64,000 nucleotides of DNA, taken from QKTW01 sp052161885. GTDB lineage: Bacteria > Bacteroidota > Bacteroidia > Chitinophagales > Chitinophagaceae. The stretch's first letter is position 1. Each line of letters opens with the position of its first letter. Positions 9,269-18,600 of the stretch are shown here, piece after piece. Both the position numbers and the translations under genes were made by a program. The stretch is from contig CP197396.1 of the NCBI GenBank assembly GCA_052161885.1, forward strand, positions 1,612,001-1,676,000. Reading direction: 5' to 3'. The notes beneath the pieces were generated by a model. It saw only the letters and a list, made by a program, of their open reading frames with translations, ran no database searches and was not told where the DNA came from.

Positions 9269-9934
9269 TTATTTGCTGAAATAAACTTCAAAACCGAGTG
9301 CGCCCACTCCGGACTCTGCAGTGGCGAGATACGCAATATCTTTAAGGCCTGCCCTTTCAATAAATGATCTCATTTCAGGCATCGTGAATTTTTCTTCGAT
9401 GATCGTTGGCGGCATATTAAGCTGCGCACGGAATTTCGTAAACTGCTCCAGCACTTCTTCCGGCGCATCGCGGCGGATATCGTGGATCAGGCAGACGCCA
9501 CCGGGCTTCAGCACACGGTATTTTTCACGCAGTGCTTCTGTAGGATCAGAAAGATGATGTATCGTAGCGCGGCTCATCACCACATCAAAATAGTTGTCCG
9601 GGAAATCCATCTGGTAAGCATCGCCCTGCACCACTTCTATTTTGCCTTCAAGGCCTTCCTCCTTCACAAGTTCTGTACAGGTTTCTACCATATCGTCATA
9701 ATAATCCAGGCCTATAAATTTATACCCTGAATACAGCGGCATCCGGGCCATTTCACGAACAATAAGACCTGTGCCGATACCTACATCCAGCATAATACCT
9801 GTTTTGCCTTCTGGTTTGAGCACTGCATCCAGGCGCTGCAGGTAAATATCATCCCATGGACGACCCAGTTTTTTCAGGAGTGTCTCGTAGTCATCCGGGC
9901 TCTGTCTTACTTTAATATTGTCTTGTGTTTTCAT
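9269..9934 (-). CDS. SAM-dependent methyltransferase (copy 1)
   Basis: A class I methyltransferase of 221 residues. Motif I is MLDVGIGTGLI, the acidic loop is IGLDYYDDM, and the post-motif is FDVVMSRATIHHLSDPTEAL, like UbiE/Methyltransf_11 enzymes. It shares long identical stretches (RATIHHLSDPTEALREK, VLKPGG, RRDAPEE) with the methyltransferase at 11138-11812, so the two are recent paralogues. The ATG at 9934 is chosen because the longer frame would need a TTG overlapping the previous stop. It is the last gene of the minus-strand operon. The methyl acceptor (O, N or C) on the cluster product cannot be told. Confidence 0.85.
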   Translation of the reverse strand: MKTQDNIKVRQSPDDYETLLKKLGRPWDDIYLQRLDAVLKPEGKTGIMLDVGIGTGLIVREMARMPLYSGYKFIGLDYYDDMVETCTELVKEEGLEGKIEVVQGDAYQMDFPDNYFDVVMSRATIHHLSDPTEALREKYRVLKPGGVCLIHDIRRDAPEEVLEQFTKFRAQLNMPPTIIEEKFTMPEMRSFIERAGLKDIAYLATAESGVGALGFEVYFSK

Positions 9935-9963
9935 GTTGGTTGATTGTTTGTTTTTAAAATTTA

Positions 9964-11115
9964 TCAAAGCCAGCCCATCGGCACTTTATCAAAGAAATTA
10001 CGTGCTGTTTCATTTCTCACACCGAATGCAGGTTTGTTCAGCCGTTCCTCCATATGCGCCACAATACCTGCCGAGCGGCCTATCAGCGCTATAGACGGAC
10101 CAAGGAAAGGAATGTTGATGCCTAACATGGTCATAATTGCACCATGCGCGGTTTCCAGGTTCGGATAAATATTTTTCAGCTGCGCAACCTTTTCCGTGAG
10201 TGTGTTGAATACGGTGAGCACATCATGCTCTATCCCTTCTTCAGCCGCTATATCCATAAGGCGCAGCACCCGCGGGTCTTTTTTAAAGAACGGATGACCG
10301 AAGCCCAATAATTTTTTACCGTCGTTCAATTTGTCTGCGATGTAAGCATCTATTTCTTCAGCCGTCGGTGTGCCGCTGCCCATCAGTTCACTGAACATAA
10401 TGATCACATCCTGGCTGGTGCCCAGGTGCCAGGGACCCATGGTAGTGCAGCCTGCTATCAGCGCCAGCCCTACAGACACGCCTGTGCCAATGCTGATGCG
10501 TGGCGACATAACCGATGGCGTGAGGTAACCAAACCCTGCGCAGAATGCTGCGAGTACGGATTCCAGCAATCTTTTTTCATAAGGCCGGGCAAATGGGTTT
10601 CCCCTGAAAAGACATGCAGTCTTGTCTATATAATCACCTTGCAACTGCTGTGCAGCTGCAAGCCTGTTGAAAAAGACATTCATGTCCTTTGACTGCGGAT
10701 AGATTGCAGCAGCACCCGTAATGATGGGTAAAACAGACATGAAATAAAAGCCGTCCAGCGCAAGTTTGCTTACTGTTATATCTTCCAGGTCTGGCGGTGC
10801 AATCCTGGCGATCTGCTCCTGCCTGTCGACCGCCAGGCCCGCCATAAGGCCATTGAGCGAATATGCCGGTGCAGAGGCTACTTCCGGGATGATGCGAAAC
10901 AACGGATCATTACGGTCTATGGACAGAAAAGCTTCGTTAAAATAACGGTTCAGCTCTGCCAGCTGCTTACCGGATGGAAAACGATCGTACATCGTCAGGA
11001 AAAAACATTCCAGGAATGTACGGCTGCCCATCAGTTCGGCCAGGTCGTAATCTCTCACCATCAATCCATCAGGATCTACCCTTGGGCCATCTATATCTGT
11101 GCCTTGATAACGCAT
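9964..11115 (-). CDS. Divergent citrate synthase-family protein
   Basis: A 383-residue member of the citrate synthase superfamily. The signature GFGHPFFKKDPR keeps the second catalytic His and the DPR arginine, and MGPWHLGT keeps the first catalytic His (normally GPLHGGAN). The catalytic Asp (PNVD in ordinary enzymes) is Glu in PNLETAHG, and the usual DHE oxaloacetate-binding His is not visible. It lies between two methyltransferase paralogues in the synthase operon, not near central metabolism. Condensation of the acyl product with a keto acid (alkylcitrate-type chemistry) or a lyase reaction are the likeliest roles. The altered residues make ordinary citrate formation doubtful. Confidence 0.82.
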   Translation of the reverse strand: MRYQGTDIDGPRVDPDGLMVRDYDLAELMGSRTFLECFFLTMYDRFPSGKQLAELNRYFNEAFLSIDRNDPLFRIIPEVASAPAYSLNGLMAGLAVDRQEQIARIAPPDLEDITVSKLALDGFYFMSVLPIITGAAAIYPQSKDMNVFFNRLAAAQQLQGDYIDKTACLFRGNPFARPYEKRLLESVLAAFCAGFGYLTPSVMSPRISIGTGVSVGLALIAGCTTMGPWHLGTSQDVIIMFSELMGSGTPTAEEIDAYIADKLNDGKKLLGFGHPFFKKDPRVLRLMDIAAEEGIEHDVLTVFNTLTEKVAQLKNIYPNLETAHGAIMTMLGINIPFLGPSIALIGRSAGIVAHMEERLNKPAFGVRNETARNFFDKVPMGWL

Positions 11116-11137
11116 GTCGCAAAAAATTTAAAGATGA

Positions 11138-11812
11138 TTATTCTGCAGGTTTAAAGATCATCAGCTCATAGCCGATCGATTCTGGGCCGGACGGTGCAGT
11201 AGAAAGCGTTGCCACATCGTTCAGTCCTGCTTTTTCAATGAAACCTTTCATCTCATTCATAGTGAATTTCTCATCGATATTCGTAGGATTCAATCCAAGT
11301 TCTGCCCTGATCTTCGTGAAGTAAGCCAGCGTTTCTGCCGGTGCATCGCGTCTTGCATCATGAATGATGGCAAAGCCACCGGGCTTCAGCACACGAAACT
11401 TTTCTCTGAGCGCTTCTGTCGGGTCAGAAAGATGATGTATGGTAGCACGGCTGATCACCACGTCAAAAGAATTATCCGGGTAATCCAGCTTGCTGGCATC
11501 GCCCCATGCACAAGTGATACGGTCGCTCAGGCCTTCTCCTGCAATGCGGTCTTCAGCAATGCCCACCATATCTTCATAATAATCGATGCCTGTAAAATGG
11601 TATCCGTCAAAATCGCTGTCCTCAGCCATATAGCGCAGGATAACACCGGTTCCCATGCCCACGTCCAGCATAGTACCTGTTTTGTGCGCAGGATCAAGCT
11701 CTGTCTTTATTCTAAAGATGAGCAGCTCATCCCATATCTTGGTCAGCTTTGCTACTACGGATTCATATTCTTCGGCAGTCGGTATTGCCTTAATGTTGTT
11801 TTGATGGTCCAT
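11138..11812 (-). CDS. SAM-dependent methyltransferase (copy 2)
   Basis: A 224-residue class I methyltransferase with motif I MLDVGMGTGVIL, acidic motif TGIDYYEDM and RATIHHLSDPTEALREK. It is the paralogue of the gene at 9269-9934. The two flank the citrate synthase-like gene, as if one arose by local duplication. It is spaced 22 bases before the citrate synthase-like start and 35 bases after the small protein gene, so it belongs to the operon. Two methyl transfers, or one transfer by each of two specialised enzymes, are expected. The target is unknown. Confidence 0.85.
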   Translation of the reverse strand: MDHQNNIKAIPTAEEYESVVAKLTKIWDELLIFRIKTELDPAHKTGTMLDVGMGTGVILRYMAEDSDFDGYHFTGIDYYEDMVGIAEDRIAGEGLSDRITCAWGDASKLDYPDNSFDVVISRATIHHLSDPTEALREKFRVLKPGGFAIIHDARRDAPAETLAYFTKIRAELGLNPTNIDEKFTMNEMKGFIEKAGLNDVATLSTAPSGPESIGYELMIFKPAE

Positions 11813-11847
11813 CGGATTTGTGTGTTTGGTTGGTTACAAAAGATCTG

Positions 11848-12120
11848 TTATGGCAGAAATAAAATTGACTTCTGATCGATTTCATGTATCTCACAGTCCC
11901 AGCCCAGCATGATCACGCTGTCACGAAAAGCGTTGCGTACATCGGCAAAGGAATCTGCGTTGATAACGTACACATAACCGCCAGCAAGCTTGGTATAGGC
12001 ACGGTGCATAATGCCTTCTTCCTTCAGCTTCAGCAGGAAGCTGCGCGTGGCATCAACATCACCGGCATTATGAAATATATCATTCTCCGGCTGCGGTTTT
12101 ATCATTACAAAAAACATCAT
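11848..12120 (-). CDS. Small YCII/muconolactone isomerase-like protein
   Basis: A 90-residue protein with the beta-alpha-beta pattern of dimeric ferredoxin-fold proteins (YCII, muconolactone isomerase-like). The stretch GGYVYVINADSFADV resembles GGSAYVINADTAKQL in the small protein at 21356-21649, so the cluster has two relatives of this fold. Members can act as cyclases, isomerases or binding proteins for polyketide-like intermediates; none of those roles is shown here. Its ATG overlaps the glycosyltransferase stop by 4 nt (ATGA), so translation is probably coupled. Exact family placement is uncertain. Confidence 0.65.
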   Translation of the reverse strand: MMFFVMIKPQPENDIFHNAGDVDATRSFLLKLKEEGIMHRAYTKLAGGYVYVINADSFADVRNAFRDSVIMLGWDCEIHEIDQKSILFLP

Positions 12121-12887
12121 ACCTTTTCAGTTGTTGCCGGTTCTTTTACGCGAATATCAAAAATGGGGTCTGTGACAAAACCTATGTTCTGAACGATCTT
12201 ACAATGATAATCGAGCACCACTTCTCTCTCAAAATGCGGCAGTAATTTTTTAAGAATGCCCTGCTCTGATTCCGGTGCTTTTTCTTCGGGCGGTGTATCC
12301 ATTGCCAGCCTGAAAAAGTCTCTGCTGAAAGCTGTTTCGCCAATCCATACGCCACCGTTGAAGTAACGGAATTCCGAATTATAGCTTTCAGCCAGCTTAT
12401 CCTCATAATCACGGAATGCCGGTATCGGCGGCCAGTTGATACGGTCAGCGCCAAACAGCATTTTACAGCTGAACTGCTCTAAAAACGTGTCAATAATACT
12501 TTCCGGGTCATTGATGATAATCGCATCTCTTGAATCTGCGTAAATAATATAAGGTGTCTGTATCGTCTGCAATGCTTCGTAAAGTACCCTTGGTTTATGC
12601 ACCGCATTGACCCATGGATGAACGCCCTGCCCGAATACCAGGTAAGGTATACCCAGGTGCTCCAGGCTTCTTTCCAGCACACCCATGGCATGATGCCCGT
12701 TGTTACAGGTAATCACTGTAACCCGTTCACTCATGGGAGCTTTGCCCGCAGGCAGATCGAAGAAAGCATTTTTGATCGGCAGCCAGTTTGGCTTATGATC
12801 ATGACTGCCATGTGCATGTATGATAGCGGGTGCTGTGTTAAACAGCGTATTGATTACTTCCAGTCGCGGTGTTGTCATTGTGATCAT
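12117..12887 (-). CDS. PLOD-like glycosyltransferase
   Basis: A 256-residue GT-A type enzyme. Recognisable segments are IIYADSRDAIII (DxxD-type metal site, Asp118/Asp121), LFGADRINWPP, YFNGGVWIGE and VVLDYHCKIVQNI. These match, in order, the glycosyltransferase domain of procollagen lysyl hydroxylases (PLOD) and related bacterial proteins. There is no signal peptide. It starts 9 bases after the stop of a Fe/2-oxoglutarate dioxygenase gene, a pairing that mirrors the PLOD fusion of hydroxylase and glycosyltransferase. A likely role is glycosylation of a hydroxyl made by that dioxygenase. Donor and acceptor are unknown. ATG 12878 is an alternative start. Confidence 0.72.
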   Translation of the reverse strand: MITMTTPRLEVINTLFNTAPAIIHAHGSHDHKPNWLPIKNAFFDLPAGKAPMSERVTVITCNNGHHAMGVLERSLEHLGIPYLVFGQGVHPWVNAVHKPRVLYEALQTIQTPYIIYADSRDAIIINDPESIIDTFLEQFSCKMLFGADRINWPPIPAFRDYEDKLAESYNSEFRYFNGGVWIGETAFSRDFFRLAMDTPPEEKAPESEQGILKKLLPHFEREVVLDYHCKIVQNIGFVTDPIFDIRVKEPATTEKV

Positions 12888-12896
12888 TTTTGTCTG

Positions 12897-13856
12897 TTAA
12901 AAACCGGCATCACCCATACGCACAAATATTTCCCTCGCAGGGTTGCGCGATTCACGCCTGCCATGCATTACAGACAGGTTGTCGATCATCAGTACTTCAC
13001 CGGCTTCCCATTCTACATTTATGGTGCAGGCTTCGGCACATTCCCTTATCTCATCGAGTATATCACCGGGGATGCGGGAGCCGTCATCCATACGAACGAT
13101 CATCGGGCAGCGCGCACCAAAATCAGAGGAGAAGTTTTCCTTCACCCATCCAGATTCAAATGCCCATTCCACAGATACAATATTGAGCAGGTTATTGATA
13201 AACTTGCTGCCGCTGACATAACCCCGTTCTGTAAACGGACTGACGTGAAAATCTGTGATCATTTCTTTTTTCTCCGCATCATACTGGTATGAGACCTTCT
13301 GCTGACGGCATATTTCCATTGCTTTTTCCGGGTCATCTGTCAGGAAAGAGCTTTGCCATGAGCCATCGCCCAGGAAACGCGAATATTTTATCTGTCTTCC
13401 GTTAAAGAATTTTTTTACGTTGTCAGAAAGACGGTTGGCTAGTTCATAGCCATCACAGATCGTAGTCTGCCCGGTATTGCCGCCGGGCGTTTTGCAGTAA
13501 AACCAGATCAGCGGGGGAGGCGTACCGATATAATGCATTTCGCCGTGCAGCGGTATAGAAAAGCCTTGTGTATGACCGGTTGTGGTCATGATCGTTTTGT
13601 CCGGGCTGACAAATTCCCGGTCCAGTTCTTTAAAACGGAAACCACCACCTTCATAGGAAGAAAAATTGCCGGACAGCCGGCCGCTGAACGCACGGAATTT
13701 TTCCACATCAAAATCCCATCCTTTAAAATACAGTGTTCTGTGGGTTTTAAACAGATCAGCTACTTCATTCAGGTCCAGCTCCATCGGATCGGATGAATAC
13801 CCAGGTTCCAGTACAAGGCCAAAAGAGTTCGTCAGTTTAGATTGTTGTAAAATCAT
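12897..13856 (-). CDS. TauD/TfdA-family Fe(II)/2-oxoglutarate dioxygenase
   Basis: A 319-residue dioxygenase. The iron ligands are His104-x-Glu106 in PLHGEMHY and His298 in NLSVMHGRR; Arg308 is the expected 2-oxoglutarate anchor. HxE rather than HxD places it near the clavaminate synthase/AsnO/VioC branch of the superfamily, which hydroxylates amino acids and related acids. The gene is within the synthase operon, directly upstream of a PLOD-like glycosyltransferase. Hydroxylation of the acyl chain or of an amino acid unit is inferred. A 135-base gap separates it from the KR gene; no promoter was recognised there. Confidence 0.86.
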   Translation of the reverse strand: MILQQSKLTNSFGLVLEPGYSSDPMELDLNEVADLFKTHRTLYFKGWDFDVEKFRAFSGRLSGNFSSYEGGGFRFKELDREFVSPDKTIMTTTGHTQGFSIPLHGEMHYIGTPPPLIWFYCKTPGGNTGQTTICDGYELANRLSDNVKKFFNGRQIKYSRFLGDGSWQSSFLTDDPEKAMEICRQQKVSYQYDAEKKEMITDFHVSPFTERGYVSGSKFINNLLNIVSVEWAFESGWVKENFSSDFGARCPMIVRMDDGSRIPGDILDEIRECAEACTINVEWEAGEVLMIDNLSVMHGRRESRNPAREIFVRMGDAGF

Positions 13857-13991
13857 AATTGTAGATTTTTCATGGTGTTCTCAATATCTCATAAGGCCGG
13901 CCCGGTAAGTGGTACACACAATTGAATTATTGAATCCCACTGAGCAGGAATACAGGGATAACTGGTCTTACTTTTTAAATGTCAACGAGCG

Positions 13992-15620
13992 TTAATTAAA
14001 ATTGGTGTGCAGGTTATTGAGGTCAAATATTTCCTTAATGCGGTTTTGCCGGTCAGGGTTCCAGGTCCCTTCTCCCAGCACCACTTCCACATCACCGGGG
14101 TTGCCATGCAGCAACTCACCGATAAAGAAACGCGTTCCCTCATCAGGCAGAATGGGAATAATCCCTTTTTTAATAAACTGGTCATTAACCACGCCGGTAG
14201 CCATTCCTATACCGCTCCATGGTCCCCAGTTCAGTGCCTTCACCAATACCTGCGGCCACTCCGTGCGGATGCGCCAGGCAAAACGGTTCAGCAGTTCATT
14301 AGCCGCTGCATAGTCCGACTGGCCTTTATTTCCATACCTTCCGGCTGTAGACGTAAATAATACAAATGCGCGAAGCGCGTTCCATTTCAGCTTGCGGTAC
14401 AGGATAAAGGCACTGTCTACTTTTGTGTCAAATACTTTATCGAAAGAAGTGCTGGTCTTGTCTTCGAGCAGGTAATCATCAATCACACCGGCACCGTGCA
14501 CCACCACATCTATCTTACCGAATTCTTCATAAATGGCATCGATCAGGTCGCCAAAGGCTTTTTCATCAGCAACGCTGCACGAAACATACTTTACATAACT
14601 GCCGGTACGGCGCAGCACAGCCATATTTTCCCTGATCTCACGATCATTGAGCACACGGCCTATTTTGGATTCAACAGCACGCGGTGATAACGCATCACCG
14701 GCTGCTCTCGCTTCCTGTATAAACGCAGCACGAAGCTGGCTTTCGCTCATGCCCTGGTATTTCTTGTATTCGGCACGATCAAGCAGACGGCTCCTGCCCA
14801 CAATGATATACTGGTTGTACTCATTGGTCAGCAGCTTAATAGTTTCGGCTGTAATGCCTCTTCCGCCGCCAGTTGCGAGTATTACCTGGCGCTTGCCGGG
14901 AATCATTCCTTTGGGCTTGATGCCTGTTTCCAGGGGTTCCCTGCTGGTATAAAAAATAGTCCTGTTTCCTTTGGGATAACCAATTTCCAGCCTGCCGCTG
15001 CCAAGGTACAGTTCATTCACAATGATCTTCGTCATGTCAGCCGCTGTAAGCGAAAGATCAAAATCGATGGTTTTAGACAGGATATAATTCCATTCATACT
15101 CCAGTGAGCGCAGCAACCCTTGTCCGCTGCCTGCAATGGGTAGACCCGGCTGCTCACAACAGTCACGGCCATAAAAGCCACCAAGCAGCGAGCAGGAAAC
15201 AAGTTTTTTAAAAGTATTGCCAGCCGGATGTTTCAGGTCTTCGCCACAAAATTTCAGTATGTAAAAAAGGCTTTTGCACTGCAGGGTCACCTCAGAATGC
15301 CAGTCATCGAGTGTAACAGGCATAGACATAGCTTTCAGCCCGGCAAGATGAATAATGCCTTCTACTGAGCCAAACAGTGTGCGTGCGTTTTCTATTTCCT
15401 CCCGGATGCCCTCTTCCGAAGCACAATGTTCTTTTTCGATAATGCAGGCAAACGCACCGTTATATATCAGCTCATCGGCCAGCAACCTCGCTACGCCCAT
15501 ATCATCTTCCGTGATCAGGAAAAGTCCCGTAAGCCTTCTGCGTCCTGAAAACTGCGCCAGGGCTTCTTCCCTGGATCTTATGATATAGCGGTAATGGAGC
15601 GGATTTGCAGTTTCATGCAT
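13992..15620 (-). CDS. Stand-alone ketoreductase subunit of the synthase
   Basis: A 542-residue protein with the two-part layout of PKS ketoreductases: an N-terminal structural pseudo-Rossmann half, then a catalytic half starting ILATGGGRGIT (NADPH loop). The catalytic segment FTSTAGRYGNKGQSDYAAAN carries the Ser, Tyr and Asn. The extended linker between the halves is like the KR at the end of PfaA. Separation from the KS-AT-ACP protein is unusual. The start at 15620 is chosen because it lies 26 bases after the upstream stop; a longer frame from 15692 would overlap the synthase end. It reduces the beta-keto group after each condensation. Confidence 0.9.
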   Translation of the reverse strand: MHETANPLHYRYIIRSREEALAQFSGRRRLTGLFLITEDDMGVARLLADELIYNGAFACIIEKEHCASEEGIREEIENARTLFGSVEGIIHLAGLKAMSMPVTLDDWHSEVTLQCKSLFYILKFCGEDLKHPAGNTFKKLVSCSLLGGFYGRDCCEQPGLPIAGSGQGLLRSLEYEWNYILSKTIDFDLSLTAADMTKIIVNELYLGSGRLEIGYPKGNRTIFYTSREPLETGIKPKGMIPGKRQVILATGGGRGITAETIKLLTNEYNQYIIVGRSRLLDRAEYKKYQGMSESQLRAAFIQEARAAGDALSPRAVESKIGRVLNDREIRENMAVLRRTGSYVKYVSCSVADEKAFGDLIDAIYEEFGKIDVVVHGAGVIDDYLLEDKTSTSFDKVFDTKVDSAFILYRKLKWNALRAFVLFTSTAGRYGNKGQSDYAAANELLNRFAWRIRTEWPQVLVKALNWGPWSGIGMATGVVNDQFIKKGIIPILPDEGTRFFIGELLHGNPGDVEVVLGEGTWNPDRQNRIKEIFDLNNLHTNFN

Positions 15621-15645
15621 AGCGATGAAAGTTGAATATTTATAA

Positions 15646-18600
15646 TTAAACGGCTGCCGGTACATTCTTTCCGATCCCCAGTTCTGCGGCAAATGCCTCG
15701 ATCAGGCTCCTGAATTTTTTGATCCGTACCATACGATCGGCCTGCTCCAGGAATGCATGTTCTTTTCCTTTAGGCAGGAATGCAATAAAACGGTTCAGCA
15801 ATTCCATCCGCTTGATAGAATCCACGCCCAGGTCAGCCTCCAGGTCCAGGTCAATAGTGATCATATCATCCGGGTAACCGGTGCTGTCACTGATGATCTT
15901 TACCAGGATGTTAAAAATAGCATCTTCGCTGTCTGGCGTTGCCGTTGTTTTAGCGGCAGGTATTTCTACGGCTTTAGGTGCGGGCGGCGCTGTGTGCGCT
16001 ACTGCCTGTACCGGTGCTTCCTGGCGGGTTGCGGCAGGTATATGATTAACAGTTCCGTTCACCGGTTGCTGCACACGTGCTGTGTATTGCACCGGCGGCG
16101 CATATACCGGTACAGATACCGGGCGTGCTTCGGGAGCAGGCATGGATACATCACCGCCTAAAAACATGGCCATCACACGCTCCTGGGTCCTCAGGAACTG
16201 GCGCATGGTTTCCTGGTGGGCCAGGTAAGCAGCCATGACAGCATCTGTATCATGAAATGCCGGTGCTGTATATGTTTCAGCAGCCTGTTCTATATGATTT
16301 GACTGAGATAACTCCTGTTTGTTGCTGACAACTTCGCTATCCATATTTACTTCCTGTTTATTTTGGTTTTCTAATGTGCGTAATGGTTGCGGCATCATAG
16401 ATTCAAAAGCCGGGTTTACCGGTCTTGAGTTATGGCCATTGATATACCAGCTTGTAGATCTTGGCTGAGGAATGCTGTACTTTTCCTCCAGTATATCAGT
16501 GTCTATATTCGTCACTTCCCGGTCTCTGAACAGTTCCGGCAGGTTAATACCCACATGTTCTACCCACAGCCGTCCGGCAAGCGAAAGGAAACCGCCAACG
16601 CCCTCACCGGCACCTTGCGCGGCCAGTGCTATGTGCGGTTCCTGGTCCAGTATTTTGCCAACGAGATTGGCGAGAACGCTGCCAGGCCCTATTTCCACAA
16701 AAATGCGGGCACCTTCCCGGTACATTTCTTTGATCTGCGCCATAAACTGCACCGGCTGCATCAGGTGGCCCTGTAATAAATCACGTACCGCAGCTGTGCC
16801 TGCCGGAAATGCTTTGCCTGTTATATTACTGAATACCGGAACAGTTAACTCCTCTATGCTGAGCTGACTGATAAATTCATGCAGCGCCACATTGGCCTTA
16901 GCCATCATCGGGGAATGAAACGCTGCAGACACCGGCAGGTTTATATATTTTATGCCTGCTGCGGCAAACGCTTCATTTGCTTTCCTGAAAGCAGATGCAG
17001 AGCCGGAGATCACAGTTTGTTCCGGACCGTTATAGTTCGCTATTACAACATCGAGCTGATGATTGCCGATGATTTGCTGCACCTGTGACGGTGCTGCCAT
17101 TACAGCAGCCATCGCACCTTCGCCATCGCCCGATGCGGCCATCATGCGGCCTCTGAATTCCGCGAGGCGGAAGAAATCGCTGCGGCTGTAAGCGCCGGCA
17201 GCATGCAGTGCTGTCAGTTCGCCAAAACTATGGCCTGCCAGGAAGCGAGCCTGCACATTCAGCCGGGTGAGTACATCCAGGTAGGCTGTAGACACCGTGC
17301 CGATAGCCGGCTGCGCCACGTGCGTATCGTTCAGCAGCGTCTCCTGCAGTTTGCCTGCCGCTTTATCAAAAGCATGGGCGGGATACAGATATTCTGAAAA
17401 ACGTTTTGGATAAGCAGTATTGAAAATCTTATTGGCCAACTCCAGGTTATTACGGAACTCAGGGAAATACAGCGACATTTCACGCGCCATATTGATATGC
17501 TGAGAACCCTGGCCGGAGAAGAGGAATGCCACTTCCGGAGCTTGTCCGTCATATTCCTTGTAACTGATCTTTGCGGGAACTGCTGCAGACTTACTGTTCT
17601 GCAGATAATAAATTGCTTTATCCAGCAGCTTCTTTACATCGCCCTGGTTTCCTGCTGCAAATGAAAGTCTGCAAGTATGATTTTTGACGGTGTACTTGCG
17701 CACCATCGACCAGGCAAGGTCTTTCAGTGATACAGACAATGGTGCAGCCAGTTGCCCTGACAGTGCCTGCAATTCTGCTGTCAGCAATTCCGGTGTGGCG
17801 GCGCCAAATACAAACAACTCTTCCGGCCAAACATCACCACCCGTTTTTTCTGCAGAACCATAACCTGTATATTCTTCCAGCACCGCATGAAAATTTGTAC
17901 CGCCAAAGCCGAAAGCGCTTACGCCAGCCCTGCGTGGATTATCTGGAACAGTAAGCCAGGGCGCTGCTTCTTCCAGGAAAAATGTCGGTGCACTTCCGCC
18001 TGTAGCTTTTTCCAGCGGCTGATCAATATTTCCCTGCGGCGGCAGTACTTTATAATAAAGAGAAAGTGCAGTTTTGGCAAGGCTTACCATGCCGGCAGCC
18101 ATTTTCGTGTGGCCTACGAGGCTTTTTACAGAGCCCAGCGCTACTGAGCCGGGAGCTGCATCGGCCTTCGTGAGTACATTGTAAATCGTGTCTAATTCTT
18201 CCTTGTCACCCACCATCGTACCGGTGCCATGCGCTTCATAGTAACCGATTGTACCGGGTTTGAATCCGGCCTCATCGTAAGCACGCGACACAGACAGCTG
18301 CTGACCTTCTGAACGCGGGGCAGTCAACCCCATACCTTTACCATCACTGGAGCCGGCAACACCTTTTATTACTGCATAAATCTTGTCACCATTTTTCTCT
18401 GCATCTTCCAGTCGTTTCAGCACAAGCACTACGCTGCCTTCACTCATCACAATGCCATTTGCCTTTTTATCGAAAGCCAGGCTCTGCCCTGTTGGCGACA
18501 GTGCACCGGTTTTACTGAATGCCATATAGCCCGAAGGTGTCTGACCAATGTCAATACCACCTGCGATCACTATATTGCTTTTGCCGGAAGTAAGTTCGCG

